Shown here piece after piece: positions 34,226 to 42,365 of a stretch of 64,000 nucleotides of DNA. The stretch comes from Sporolactobacillus spathodeae (GTDB taxonomy: Bacteria; Bacillota; Bacilli; Bacillales; Sporolactobacillaceae): the NCBI RefSeq assembly GCF_016908935.1, contig NZ_JAFBEV010000009.1, positions 40,155-104,154 on the forward strand, read 5' to 3'. Position 1 is the first letter of the stretch, and every line of letters begins with the position of its first letter. A program made the position numbers and the translations under genes. The notes under the pieces are model-generated. The model was not told the DNA's origin. It saw only the letters and a list, made by a program, of their open reading frames with translations, and ran no database searches.

Positions 34226-35644
34226 TCATAAATGAATCGCCTGCCCGTCAACAGCAAGCGCTGCCTCACCAAGCACTTCGTTCAACGTCGGATGCGGATG
34301 AATAGCTTGTGCGATTTCCCATGGTGAAGCGTTTAACAGCTTAGCCAGTGAAGCTTCGCCGATTAGGTCAGTCGCGTGTGGTCCGATCAGCTGGATACCG
34401 AGAATATCATCCGAGACTTTATCGGCAATAATTTTGGCATAGCCGTCTGACTCGCCATAAACCAGCGCTTTACCAATCGCCGCAAAAGGTACTTTACCTA
34501 CTTTGATTGAATAATGGCGTTTGGCTTCATCCTCGCCCAAACCAATTGAAGCGATCTCCGGCCGCGTATAGATGCAGCGCGGAACCTCAGCTTCAGCCAT
34601 TGGCATGACTTTCTGACCCGCAAGATGATCGACCGCTTGAATCCCTTCTCGGGCTGCCACGTGAGCGAGCTGCAGCCCGCCGATCACATCGCCGATGGCA
34701 TAGATATGTGATTCTTTCGTTTGACCGAAAGCATTAACTTTAATGAGACCTTTTTCCGTTTCAATAGACGTATTCGATAAGCCGATATCCTCGCTATTTG
34801 GCAACCGTCCAATTGAAACGAGCATTTTCTCAGCCGAAAAAGTCTGTTCACGCGCATTCTTAACCGCAGTGATTTGCACACCGTCTGCACATTGGAATGA
34901 ATCAGGTAATACTTGCGCGCCAGTAATTACCTTAATCCCGCGTTTTTTAAAGCTTGTCTGAAGCAGTTTGGCGCATCCGGCATCCTCAGTTGGAATTAAA
35001 CGATCCGCATATTCAAGCACCGTCACATCTACGCCGAAGTCAGCCATCATTGACGCCCATTCAACACCGATGACACCGCCACCGACAATAATGATCGATT
35101 GCGGACACGTGACGAGATTTAATGCATCATCTGAAGAGAGTACATGCACACCATCAAATACCAAACTGCCGAGTGGACGCGGTCGCGAACCTGTCGCGAG
35201 AATGACATTTTTTGCCGTCAGAATACTGTTCTCCCGACCATCCGCATATTCCACTGAAATCGTCCCCGCCAGCGGAGAAAAAATTGAGGGACCGAGCATC
35301 CGGCCAAATCCTTCGTATATATCAATTTTTCCCTTTTTCATCAAATGCAGAACACCTTGATGCAATTTCTCGACAATCGCTTTTTTCCGCTCTTGAATTT
35401 TATTGAAATCTAATACTGCTCCTGAAACGTCAACACCGAATGAGCTGCTTTGCTTTATCGTTGCAAAGACTTCCGCGCTACGCAAGAACGCTTTTGTCGG
35501 GATGCAGCCCTTATGCAGGCAAGTACCGCCGAGTGCTTCCTTTTCTACAATTGCTGTTTTCAAGCCTAATTGGCTGGCACGAATTGCCGCAACATAGCCG
35601 CCAGTGCCACCTCCTAATAGGACCAGGTCATAATTTTCAGCCAT
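34226..35644 (-). CDS. lpdV: Dihydrolipoamide dehydrogenase (E3)
   Basis: 472-residue flavoprotein: FAD site 'LVLLGGGTGGYVAAIRASQLG', redox disulfide Cys42/Cys47 in 'GGTCLHKGCIPTK', NAD site 'IIVGGGVIGVEWASMMADFG' and the active-site 'HPHPTLNEVLGEAAL'. It reoxidises the E2 lipoyl group. It is first in the bkd operon and the only E3 in the window, so it could also serve the aco complex. The ptb-bcd-buk genes found upstream in Bacillus subtilis are absent; an MscS gene diverges instead. Confidence 0.92.
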   Translation of the reverse strand: MAENYDLVLLGGGTGGYVAAIRASQLGLKTAIVEKEALGGTCLHKGCIPTKAFLRSAEVFATIKQSSSFGVDVSGAVLDFNKIQERKKAIVEKLHQGVLHLMKKGKIDIYEGFGRMLGPSIFSPLAGTISVEYADGRENSILTAKNVILATGSRPRPLGSLVFDGVHVLSSDDALNLVTCPQSIIIVGGGVIGVEWASMMADFGVDVTVLEYADRLIPTEDAGCAKLLQTSFKKRGIKVITGAQVLPDSFQCADGVQITAVKNAREQTFSAEKMLVSIGRLPNSEDIGLSNTSIETEKGLIKVNAFGQTKESHIYAIGDVIGGLQLAHVAAREGIQAVDHLAGQKVMPMAEAEVPRCIYTRPEIASIGLGEDEAKRHYSIKVGKVPFAAIGKALVYGESDGYAKIIADKVSDDILGIQLIGPHATDLIGEASLAKLLNASPWEIAQAIHPHPTLNEVLGEAALAVDGQAIHL

Positions 35645-35879
35645 AAAAAAAGTCACTCCTTCTTCTAACTCTATTGTATACGTGACAATTTACCGTTTAG
35701 TTTCAATTCCGATCGCTAACTATCACTACCCGATAAAATTGTACTCCAGATTTTTCAAAGTTACAATTTCGAGCCTCATGCTATCAACTATCCATGCCCG
35801 TACGTATGTAAAAGCGGCTTTCGGAAGGCCAACAATCATGCTATCATAAAAAATAACATGACAGCTGGAGTGAATCATT

Positions 35880-37046
35880 ATGGAACGTTTCTTGCAAAAA
35901 ATCGATTGGCTAACACAGATTTCATGGACAGACGGCTTGATCGCTCTGCTTATTATTTCCGTTTTTTTTCTTTCGGCATATATTTTTTCGAAATATATGC
36001 CGAAACTGCTGTCTCATATAACGAAAAAGAGCCAAATTGCCATTGATCAGGCGCTTCTCGCCAGTTTCAGAAAGCCAATTGTCCTGATTCTGCTCGCAAC
36101 CGGCCTGTTTTTAGCGTTTTCCTATCTGCCGATACCGGCAAGCGGCATGTCTCTCATTACTCGATTTTATCACTCGCTTGCCACCGTGTCGATTGGTTGG
36201 GGGTTTTACCTTTTTTCAAACACAATTAATATTTTCTTCGCACACGTCCACGATCGCTATGATCTGCAGTTTAACACGATAATTATTCCCTTCCTTTCAA
36301 AAATTGCGAAATTCGTTGTCGTTATTTTTACTGCAGTAGCTATCCTTGATCAATGGAATTATCATGTCACGGGATTAATCACTGGACTCGGTATCGGCGG
36401 TCTCGCAATCGCGATGGCCGCAAAAGACACACTCAGTAATTTTTTTGGGGGTCTTGTTATCATTACTGATGCCCCTTTCACAATTGGTGAATTGATTCAG
36501 TCCGGCACAATTGAAGGAATTGTTGAGGATATCAATTTTCGTTCGACACGCATTCGCACCGCTGATCAAGCGCTTGTGACTGTGCCGAATTCAACGCTCG
36601 CTAATCAGCCAATTACCAATATGTCGCGGCTCGGTAAGCGGCGCGTCCTTATTCATACGCCGCTTGAAATCAATACATCCAGTCAGCAATTACAAAATTG
36701 TTTAAGCCGGATACGCCAATTGCTCTCGGTCAATGACGCCATTTATGAAGACGGACAGATGGTGTGGCTTGACAAGATTTCATCAGCTAGTCTTGATTTG
36801 TCGATCCAATTTTTTACGAAAACGGTCGATTTTAACGAATGGACATTAATTAAAGAAAATTTTAATCTAGCTATTCTGCAGATACTATATGAGGAACATG
36901 TGGAACTAGCCTCCACTCGTTTGACTCAGGCGCCAGCAGACGAAAAAACGCCGATAAAAAAAAGCCAGCCACTGGTGCAAAAACCACCCTCGGCTGTTGA
37001 TGATCCGATCGAAAAAGCAATGCGCTCGCGTTCTAGTAATAATTAA
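35880..37046 (+). CDS. MscS-family mechanosensitive ion channel
   Basis: 388-residue protein: four N-terminal membrane helices, then the pore helix and MscS beta domain 'GLGIGGLAIAMAAKDTLSNFFGGLVIITDAPFTIGELIQSGTIEGIVEDINFRSTRIRT'. It belongs to the medium-length YnaI/YhdY-type group. The last 50 residues are a polar tail. It would release solutes on hypo-osmotic shock. A GGAG site precedes the ATG. Confidence 0.9.
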   Translation: MERFLQKIDWLTQISWTDGLIALLIISVFFLSAYIFSKYMPKLLSHITKKSQIAIDQALLASFRKPIVLILLATGLFLAFSYLPIPASGMSLITRFYHSLATVSIGWGFYLFSNTINIFFAHVHDRYDLQFNTIIIPFLSKIAKFVVVIFTAVAILDQWNYHVTGLITGLGIGGLAIAMAAKDTLSNFFGGLVIITDAPFTIGELIQSGTIEGIVEDINFRSTRIRTADQALVTVPNSTLANQPITNMSRLGKRRVLIHTPLEINTSSQQLQNCLSRIRQLLSVNDAIYEDGQMVWLDKISSASLDLSIQFFTKTVDFNEWTLIKENFNLAILQILYEEHVELASTRLTQAPADEKTPIKKSQPLVQKPPSAVDDPIEKAMRSRSSNN

Positions 37047-37059
37047 CGAACACATAAGC

Positions 37060-37476
37060 TTATTTTTCTGACTCAAGCTCATGCAGACGAGTCCTCCTAA
37101 TCAGCATCAGCGTACCCGCCGCCATCAGAGCGATGCCAGCCGGCAACCCGGCCGAGTAGAGAATCACACTGTTTGCTGTTCCGGCAAGTATCAATAACAG
37201 TCCGGAAAGAAGTAATCTCTTATTGCCCTTGCAGATCATGAATGCCCCTGCCGCAGGTAAAAGTGCGGCAAACCCAGCAAGTATTGACTCGCTGCCAAAC
37301 GTACGCAGGCTATGCAAAGCACCATGCGATGTCAGTTTGTCTGTGTCTGTGATCAGAAAACGCGGAGTCCCATAGGACTGTGTCAAGACAAGCGAAAACA
37401 AGCCAAAAAATAATTGAAAAAGAATGAGCAGCAAACCAATCACGACCAATACACGCAGAGCAGATCCGAATTTCAA
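37060..37476 (-). CDS. Hypothetical four-helix membrane protein
   Basis: 138-residue protein that I do not recognise. Membrane stretches: 'VLVVIGLLLILFQLFFGLFSLVL', 'ILAGFAALLPAAGAFMIC', 'LLLSGLLLILAGTANSVIL', 'AGIALMAAGTLMLI'; a polar loop (SYGTPRFLITDTDKLTSHGALHS) follows helix 1. The start is the TTG at 37476 behind GGGGGAG; an ATG at 37542 lacks a site. It converges on the MscS gene with 13 bp between them. Confidence 0.6.
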   Translation of the reverse strand: MKFGSALRVLVVIGLLLILFQLFFGLFSLVLTQSYGTPRFLITDTDKLTSHGALHSLRTFGSESILAGFAALLPAAGAFMICKGNKRLLLSGLLLILAGTANSVILYSAGLPAGIALMAAGTLMLIRRTRLHELESEK

Positions 37477-37566
37477 CGGAGGCTCCCCCTTTGTATTGAA
37501 GATAGTGATCCGCGAGGTCACAAGCTTCTTGATCATATGCATGTCCCATTACGATCATTCCTCATT

Positions 37567-37890
37567 TGAAAAACTGGGTTTGCTAAGTCTTTTTTGTAAC
37601 GACGCGCTTCGGCTGCTCGCTTGCCGCGGGCGATCCGTGAGCCTCCTCAAACAAACTGAAATCTGCGGGGTCTCACTTGGCTCGCTGTTCCCGCAGGCGT
37701 CTCGCGCCTTCGCTTCACTTTTTTACTTTCTTCTCTTTTTGAAAATCTGGGTTTGCTAACTCTTTTTTGTAACGACGCGCTTCGGCTGCTCGCTTGCCGC
37801 GGGCGGATCACTCGTTTGCTCAGACAAGCTAAAAACCAGCGAGGCCGATCCGGCTCGCTGGTTTTGCTAATACCTGAGCACCTGTACTCC
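37567..37890 (+). repeat. Dispersed intergenic repeat, tandem pair (copies G and H)
   Basis: Two units starting at 37567 and about 37741 (173-bp period): CTGGGTTTGCTAA start, GCGCTTCGGCTGCTCGCTTG core. G is complete with CTGCGGGGTCTCACTTGGCT; H diverges after the core and carries a different palindromic centre (AAAACCAGCGAG...CTCGCTGGTTTT). The remainder to 37983 shows no gene. Confidence 0.85.
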
Positions 37891-37983
37891 GTTGCCAAGC
37901 AAATTCGGAGAGGTTGGTTACAGGTGAAGAAAAGCACCGCTTTTCAGCGATGCCGCGTAATCACGATGATAGTAGTCCGTTTG

Positions 37984-38295
37984 TTAAGATTCCCTGTATA
38001 ACCCAGGGTTTTCACGAGCATTTTCCTCTGACACACGCAATTCCGTCATCAGTCTCTGATGGAGCGCATCCGCCCCTTCACCTTCCAGGACAACTAGTAT
38101 TTCCTTCTTCCTCAGCGCGGCAAGAGACGGAAGCGCACGCGGGAATTCTTCAGCAGTATAGGTACGGCCGTCAATTGTAAAATAGGCGGCGCATTGACTT
38201 TTTTTTATCAATTCATAGAGGCGAAGGGTTCTTCTCAAATTCGGGCCATTCATCGTCAGCATAGGCATTCTAATCGATAAGATTTGTTTTGCCAT
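37984..38295 (-). CDS. HPr-like protein lacking the phosphorylation sites
   Basis: 103-residue protein. From 'GRTYTAEEFPRALPSLAALRKKEILVVLEGEGADALHQRL' onward it aligns by eye with the second half of HPr/Crh (GK-VNAKSIMGLMSLA---G-EVTLIA-GEDE-EAL), and the N-terminal part keeps HPr-like spacing. No histidine sits at the His15 position and the residue aligned with Ser46 is Glu, so neither EI nor HPr kinase could act on it. ATG at 38295 follows GAGGTGAT. Function unknown; assignment is by pattern only. Confidence 0.5.
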   Translation of the reverse strand: MAKQILSIRMPMLTMNGPNLRRTLRLYELIKKSQCAAYFTIDGRTYTAEEFPRALPSLAALRKKEILVVLEGEGADALHQRLMTELRVSEENARENPGLYRES

Positions 38296-38398
38296 CGTTG
38301 AAATCACCTCATAACAAAATTCCTGTAATCTTTTATCCTAACTCTTTTATTATAAGATATTGATTTGAAGATGAGAAAGTTTCCGCACCAACCACATT

Positions 38399-40183
38399 TC
38401 ATCGATGGACCACTTTCTCTTGATCAGCCCCATGTTGCAACTGATACATCTGATAATAGAGACCATGCTTCTCAAGTAGCGTTTGATGATTTCCACGTTC
38501 AACGATTTCACCGCGGTGAAGCACAAGGATTTGATCTGCATCCTGAATGGTAGACAGCCGATGGGCAATAGCAATGGTCGTACGTCCCTGGCGCATTTTC
38601 GATAAAGCGAGCTGAATCGCTTCCTCTGTCTCAGTGTCAACACTAGCCGTCGCTTCATCGAGCACAAGAATCTTCGGTTTCAAGGTCATTGTCCGGGCGA
38701 AAGCGAGCAATTGCCGCTGGCCACTTGAAAATGTCGCGCCACGTTCTCCGATAGCCTCTTGATATTGTTGGGGAAGTTTTTCAATAAACGCATCTGCTTG
38801 AACAAAGTTGGCAGCTTCGCGGACATCTGCTTCACTTACTGACCGACTCAGACGAATATTACTGGCGACATCTCCAACAAATAAAAACGAATCTTGCAGT
38901 ACCAAACCAACGCGGCGCCGCAATTCTTCATTGGTGAATGCAGTCAGTGGAGCTCCGTCGATCACAATCTCACCGCGATCGATCGAATAAAAGCGCATCA
39001 AAAGATTAATGATCGAACTTTTACCACTTCCTGTATGACCGACCAATGCCACGGTCTCACCTGGGTTGGCTGTAAACGAAATATGCTTGAGAACGTCCGT
39101 TTTCCCGTCATAGGAAAAAGAGACATCGCGAAACTCGACTTTACCTTCGTGAATCTTCGGCGAATGCTGACCGATTTGGATAGGCGCCATCCGTTTGTCA
39201 TCCAATAAACCAAAAACACGCTCTGCAGATACCATCGCTTCCTGATACAATGTCAGCTGTTGCATGATTTGATTGACCGGATCAAAGAACCGGTCCAGAT
39301 AATTAACAAAAGCATATAACACACCGATAGAGACTACCCCGGCGAATGATTGAATACCGAAGAAACTCAAAATCAGTATTAACCCCAATAAATAGACCGA
39401 ATAAACAGCCGAACGCAACATCAACGCATTTAATTTAACATTTTTTAAACGAGAGACCTTATGCGCTTCATTAATTCTGCCGAATTCGTCGCGCAATCTT
39501 TTTTCCTGACGCATTGCCTGAATAATCGCCATGCCCTGCAGAGATTCGTTCAACTTCGCATTCAACTGGCTCAACTTCGCCCGAGTGACGCGATAGACCG
39601 CTGAACTGAGACGCCCGTACCACCACATTAAAAAGAGAATGAAAGGCATCAGAACAAGACAAATGAGCGCCATGCGCACATCGAGAAAAAACATCCCGGC
39701 AAAAATACCAATCATCGTCACACCACTGCTGAGGAATGCGGATAAGACGCTGACAAATAACTCTTTGATGGCTTCGGTATCGTTTGTTATCCGAGAAACA
39801 AGACTGCCACCTGGCGTCTGATCAAAAAACGTCAAGCCGAGATGCTGCACTTTGCTAAATACTTGCACACGCATTTTCTGAATAATATTCAGTGCGACTT
39901 TCTGGAACAGCACCATTTGATAATAATGAAAAAGAGCAGAAACACCATATGCAGCAATGAAGGCTACAGCAAGAAGAACAAGCGGCGCGGTAGGAAAATA
40001 ACGTTTCGTCAAATAGCCATCGATAAAAACCTTCATGATGATCGGGCCGAGCACATCGGCACCTGTCGCAATGATCAATAACAGGATTGCAAGTGTCAGA
40101 CTCTTCTTATCAAGTTTTAAGTAACCCATTAGCCGGCGGAAAACATGATGATGGGTTTGATTTTCTATTACCGGTTCAGCCAT
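38399..40183 (-). CDS. Heterodimeric ABC exporter subunit (BmrD/YheH-like)
   Basis: 594-residue half-transporter: six-helix ABC1 membrane domain, then an ATPase with Walker A 'GHTGSGKSS', signature 'FSSGQRQL' and Walker B 'ILVLDEATASVD' containing the catalytic Glu, and 'AHRLST'. It forms the catalytically competent half with the upstream subunit. ATG at 40183 overlaps the end of that gene by 8 bp. The pair would be a multidrug exporter. Confidence 0.88.
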   Translation of the reverse strand: MAEPVIENQTHHHVFRRLMGYLKLDKKSLTLAILLLIIATGADVLGPIIMKVFIDGYLTKRYFPTAPLVLLAVAFIAAYGVSALFHYYQMVLFQKVALNIIQKMRVQVFSKVQHLGLTFFDQTPGGSLVSRITNDTEAIKELFVSVLSAFLSSGVTMIGIFAGMFFLDVRMALICLVLMPFILFLMWWYGRLSSAVYRVTRAKLSQLNAKLNESLQGMAIIQAMRQEKRLRDEFGRINEAHKVSRLKNVKLNALMLRSAVYSVYLLGLILILSFFGIQSFAGVVSIGVLYAFVNYLDRFFDPVNQIMQQLTLYQEAMVSAERVFGLLDDKRMAPIQIGQHSPKIHEGKVEFRDVSFSYDGKTDVLKHISFTANPGETVALVGHTGSGKSSIINLLMRFYSIDRGEIVIDGAPLTAFTNEELRRRVGLVLQDSFLFVGDVASNIRLSRSVSEADVREAANFVQADAFIEKLPQQYQEAIGERGATFSSGQRQLLAFARTMTLKPKILVLDEATASVDTETEEAIQLALSKMRQGRTTIAIAHRLSTIQDADQILVLHRGEIVERGNHQTLLEKHGLYYQMYQLQHGADQEKVVHR

Positions 40184-41936
40184 TGGATCGTCCCCCTTCC
40201 GAAACAAGCGATTCGAGCTGTTGATGGGCATACATCTCTGCATACCATCCTTGGTTGGCGAGCAGTTGGTCATGAGTGCCACGTTCAGCGATCCGCCCAT
40301 CCGCCAACACGAGGATTAAATCAGCATGTTCGACCGCGCTCAGGCGGTGTGCCGCTATCATCGTTGTTTTATTGTGACGCTCTTTTTTCAGGGCCTGTAA
40401 AATGGCAACCTCAGTCCGTGCGTCAACTGCAGACAGCGAATCATCAAAAATTAGAATTTCTGGGTCGGCGAGCAATGCACGCGCAATCGAAATCCGTTGT
40501 TTCTGACCGCCGGAAAGCGTCACCCCACGCTCGCCCACCACGGTCGCATACCCATCAGGGAAGTTAAGAATATCCTCATGGATATTGGCGAGCCGGGCAA
40601 CCCGTTCAATCTCTTCCTGCGAGGCTTCAGGCCTTGCAAAGGCAATATTTTCAGAGAGCGTTGCTGAAAACAAAATGTGGTCTTGCGGCACATAACCGAT
40701 GGCTCGGCGCAGCGCTTCCAATGTGACCGCGTCAATCGACGTTCCGCCGATTTCGATTCGCCCATCCTGCAAATCAAATTCACGGAGCAGTAAACGGAGC
40801 AGCGTCGTTTTCCCCGCACCGGTCTTACCGACAATGCCAAGCGTCTCCCCTTGATGGATGGTAAAATCAATCGCTTGAAGGACACTGTCCGGACTGCCTG
40901 GATAGCGAAAATCTGGAATAGTATAGCAGACATCGCCGCTCGGTGTAACCGCTGAAGCCCCTTCTTTGCTGACAATAACCGGCTGAATCGCAAGTAATCG
41001 TTGGATGCGATCATAGGAGGCGCTCCCGCGTTCAACGGTATTAAATAAAAAACCGAATGCCAGCATTGGCCAAACTAACTGACCGAGATAAAGCGTGAAA
41101 CTGGTCAACTGACCGAGTGTCATGGTGCCGAGAATGACATAACGGGAACCGAAGATTAGTGCCAGAAAGAAGCAAATTGCAACAATTAACGTAATCGTTG
41201 GATCGAATAATGCATCGACTTTTGCGACAGCCATATTCTTTGCCACGACATCCTTCGAGGCGACACGGAATGATTCAATCTGTGCCTCCTCTTCACCGAA
41301 CGCTTTGACGACGCGCACACCGGACACATTCTCCTGAACTTTATCATTTAGGTCGGAGAATGCTTCTTGCGCCACACCGAAACGCTTGTGCAGCAGATTG
41401 CCGTAATGCATCGTCAGCAGTGCCATGACCGGCATCGGTAGGAGCGCGATAATCGTCAGTTTCCAGTTTATCATCACGACCATCGTAAGAATAACCATTG
41501 CACCCATGGTTATTGAATCAACGAGTGTCAAAATTCCGTCGCCGGCCGCTTGCTGTACAGCATTGATATCGTTCGTAGCGTGCGCCATTAAGTCACCGAT
41601 CCGATGTTTCTGATAAAAATCCGGCGAAAGCTTCGTAAAATGACGATACAGCGTATTGCGCAATTGCTGACCGAGCAAGACAGAGGTACCGAAAATGAAT
41701 TGTCTCCAGATATATCCAGTGAAATAATAAATAATACCAATGAGAATAAGGAAACCAATCCACTCGCTAAGCAGCAGTGGGTTCAGGGAACGTTTCCGTA
41801 TACCATCGACCAGTACGCCAACGACATAGGGCGGGATCAAGGAAAGCGCACTTGACACCATTAAGAATAGAACACCTAAAATATAGCGATACTTTTCCTG
41901 TTTAAAAAACCATCCCAGATTATAAAAAATTCGCAA
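40176..41936 (-). CDS. Heterodimeric ABC exporter subunit (BmrC/YheI-like)
   Basis: 586-residue half-transporter: ABC1 membrane domain, Walker A 'GKTGAGKTT', signature 'LSGGQKQR', Walker B 'ILIFDDSLSAVD' in which the catalytic Glu is Asp, and 'AHRLSA'. The degenerate Walker B is the hallmark of the YheI/BmrC half of heterodimeric exporters. It follows a leader peptide and attenuator, as bmrCD follows bmrB in Bacillus subtilis. The start codon is TTG behind GGGAGGTCG. Confidence 0.88.
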   Translation of the reverse strand: MRIFYNLGWFFKQEKYRYILGVLFLMVSSALSLIPPYVVGVLVDGIRKRSLNPLLLSEWIGFLILIGIIYYFTGYIWRQFIFGTSVLLGQQLRNTLYRHFTKLSPDFYQKHRIGDLMAHATNDINAVQQAAGDGILTLVDSITMGAMVILTMVVMINWKLTIIALLPMPVMALLTMHYGNLLHKRFGVAQEAFSDLNDKVQENVSGVRVVKAFGEEEAQIESFRVASKDVVAKNMAVAKVDALFDPTITLIVAICFFLALIFGSRYVILGTMTLGQLTSFTLYLGQLVWPMLAFGFLFNTVERGSASYDRIQRLLAIQPVIVSKEGASAVTPSGDVCYTIPDFRYPGSPDSVLQAIDFTIHQGETLGIVGKTGAGKTTLLRLLLREFDLQDGRIEIGGTSIDAVTLEALRRAIGYVPQDHILFSATLSENIAFARPEASQEEIERVARLANIHEDILNFPDGYATVVGERGVTLSGGQKQRISIARALLADPEILIFDDSLSAVDARTEVAILQALKKERHNKTTMIAAHRLSAVEHADLILVLADGRIAERGTHDQLLANQGWYAEMYAHQQLESLVSEGGRSNG

Positions 41937-41970
41937 AACAACGACCTCCCAACAAAAGCAGAAAATAGGG

Positions 41971-42020
41971 CAATAAAAAAATAAAAGGCCACAGAAAGAA
42001 GTCGCCCTCCTTCTGTGACC
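41971..42020 (-). terminator. Attenuator terminator ahead of the BmrCD-type genes
   Basis: Minus strand GGTCACAGAAGG/CTTTCTGTGGCC, 12 paired positions with two wobbles, followed by TTTTATTTTTTTATT. It lies between the leader peptide stop (42057) and the exporter start (41936), with no gene ending just before it other than the leader. Confidence 0.85.
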
Positions 42021-42025
42021 GAATT

Positions 42026-42065
42026 AATGAATTAATAAACGAACGCCAACTCGTGTTTATTCATT
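42026..42065 (-). promoter_or_regulatory. Leader hairpin overlapping the leader-peptide stop codon
   Basis: Minus strand AATGAATAAAC pairs with GTTTATTaATTCATT. The 5' arm contains the last codons and UAA of the leader peptide, so a ribosome there would open the hairpin. It directly precedes the terminator and is a candidate for the translation-sensing element. Confidence 0.65.
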
Positions 42066-42155
42066 AAAAAGCCTAAAAGGGAGAGTGAATGCTTCCATGT
42101 TCAATTCAATCGGCTGATTGTATCTAGAAATACCTTGCACGATTTTATTGGTCAT
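42057..42155 (-). CDS. BmrB-type regulatory leader peptide
   Basis: A 32-residue reading frame beginning MTNKIVQGISRYNQPIE and ending FRLFNE, behind an excellent GGGGAGGTG site. It precedes a hairpin and terminator ahead of the two ABC exporter genes. The arrangement is that of bmrB-bmrCD in Bacillus subtilis, where ribosome stalling by translation inhibitors lets RNA polymerase pass the terminator. Sequence similarity to BmrB itself was not testable here. Confidence 0.75.
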   Translation of the reverse strand: MTNKIVQGISRYNQPIELNMEAFTLPFRLFNE

Positions 42156-42189
42156 GACATTCACCTCCCCAACTTATTAGAATGATATC

Positions 42190-42218
42190 ATTATAGTCTT
42201 AATAGTTAACAAAGTAAA
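42190..42218 (-). promoter_or_regulatory. Promoter of the leader peptide-exporter operon
   Basis: Minus strand TTTACT (42218-42213), a 17-nt spacer and a perfect TATAAT (42195-42190), 35 bp upstream of the leader ATG. Confidence 0.65.
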
Positions 42219-42365
42219 CTAAAATTTGAGGAGAAAAATGGTAAAATCATTCTGTTCTGGGCGGACACGTTGCGCGCGTCATGTTCACAATGCAGTGTTT
42301 TCCTGTATAATGACTTTTGGCGTTTCATCGCAATTCGGATATTCTAAGCAAAGGAGCTCATCACG

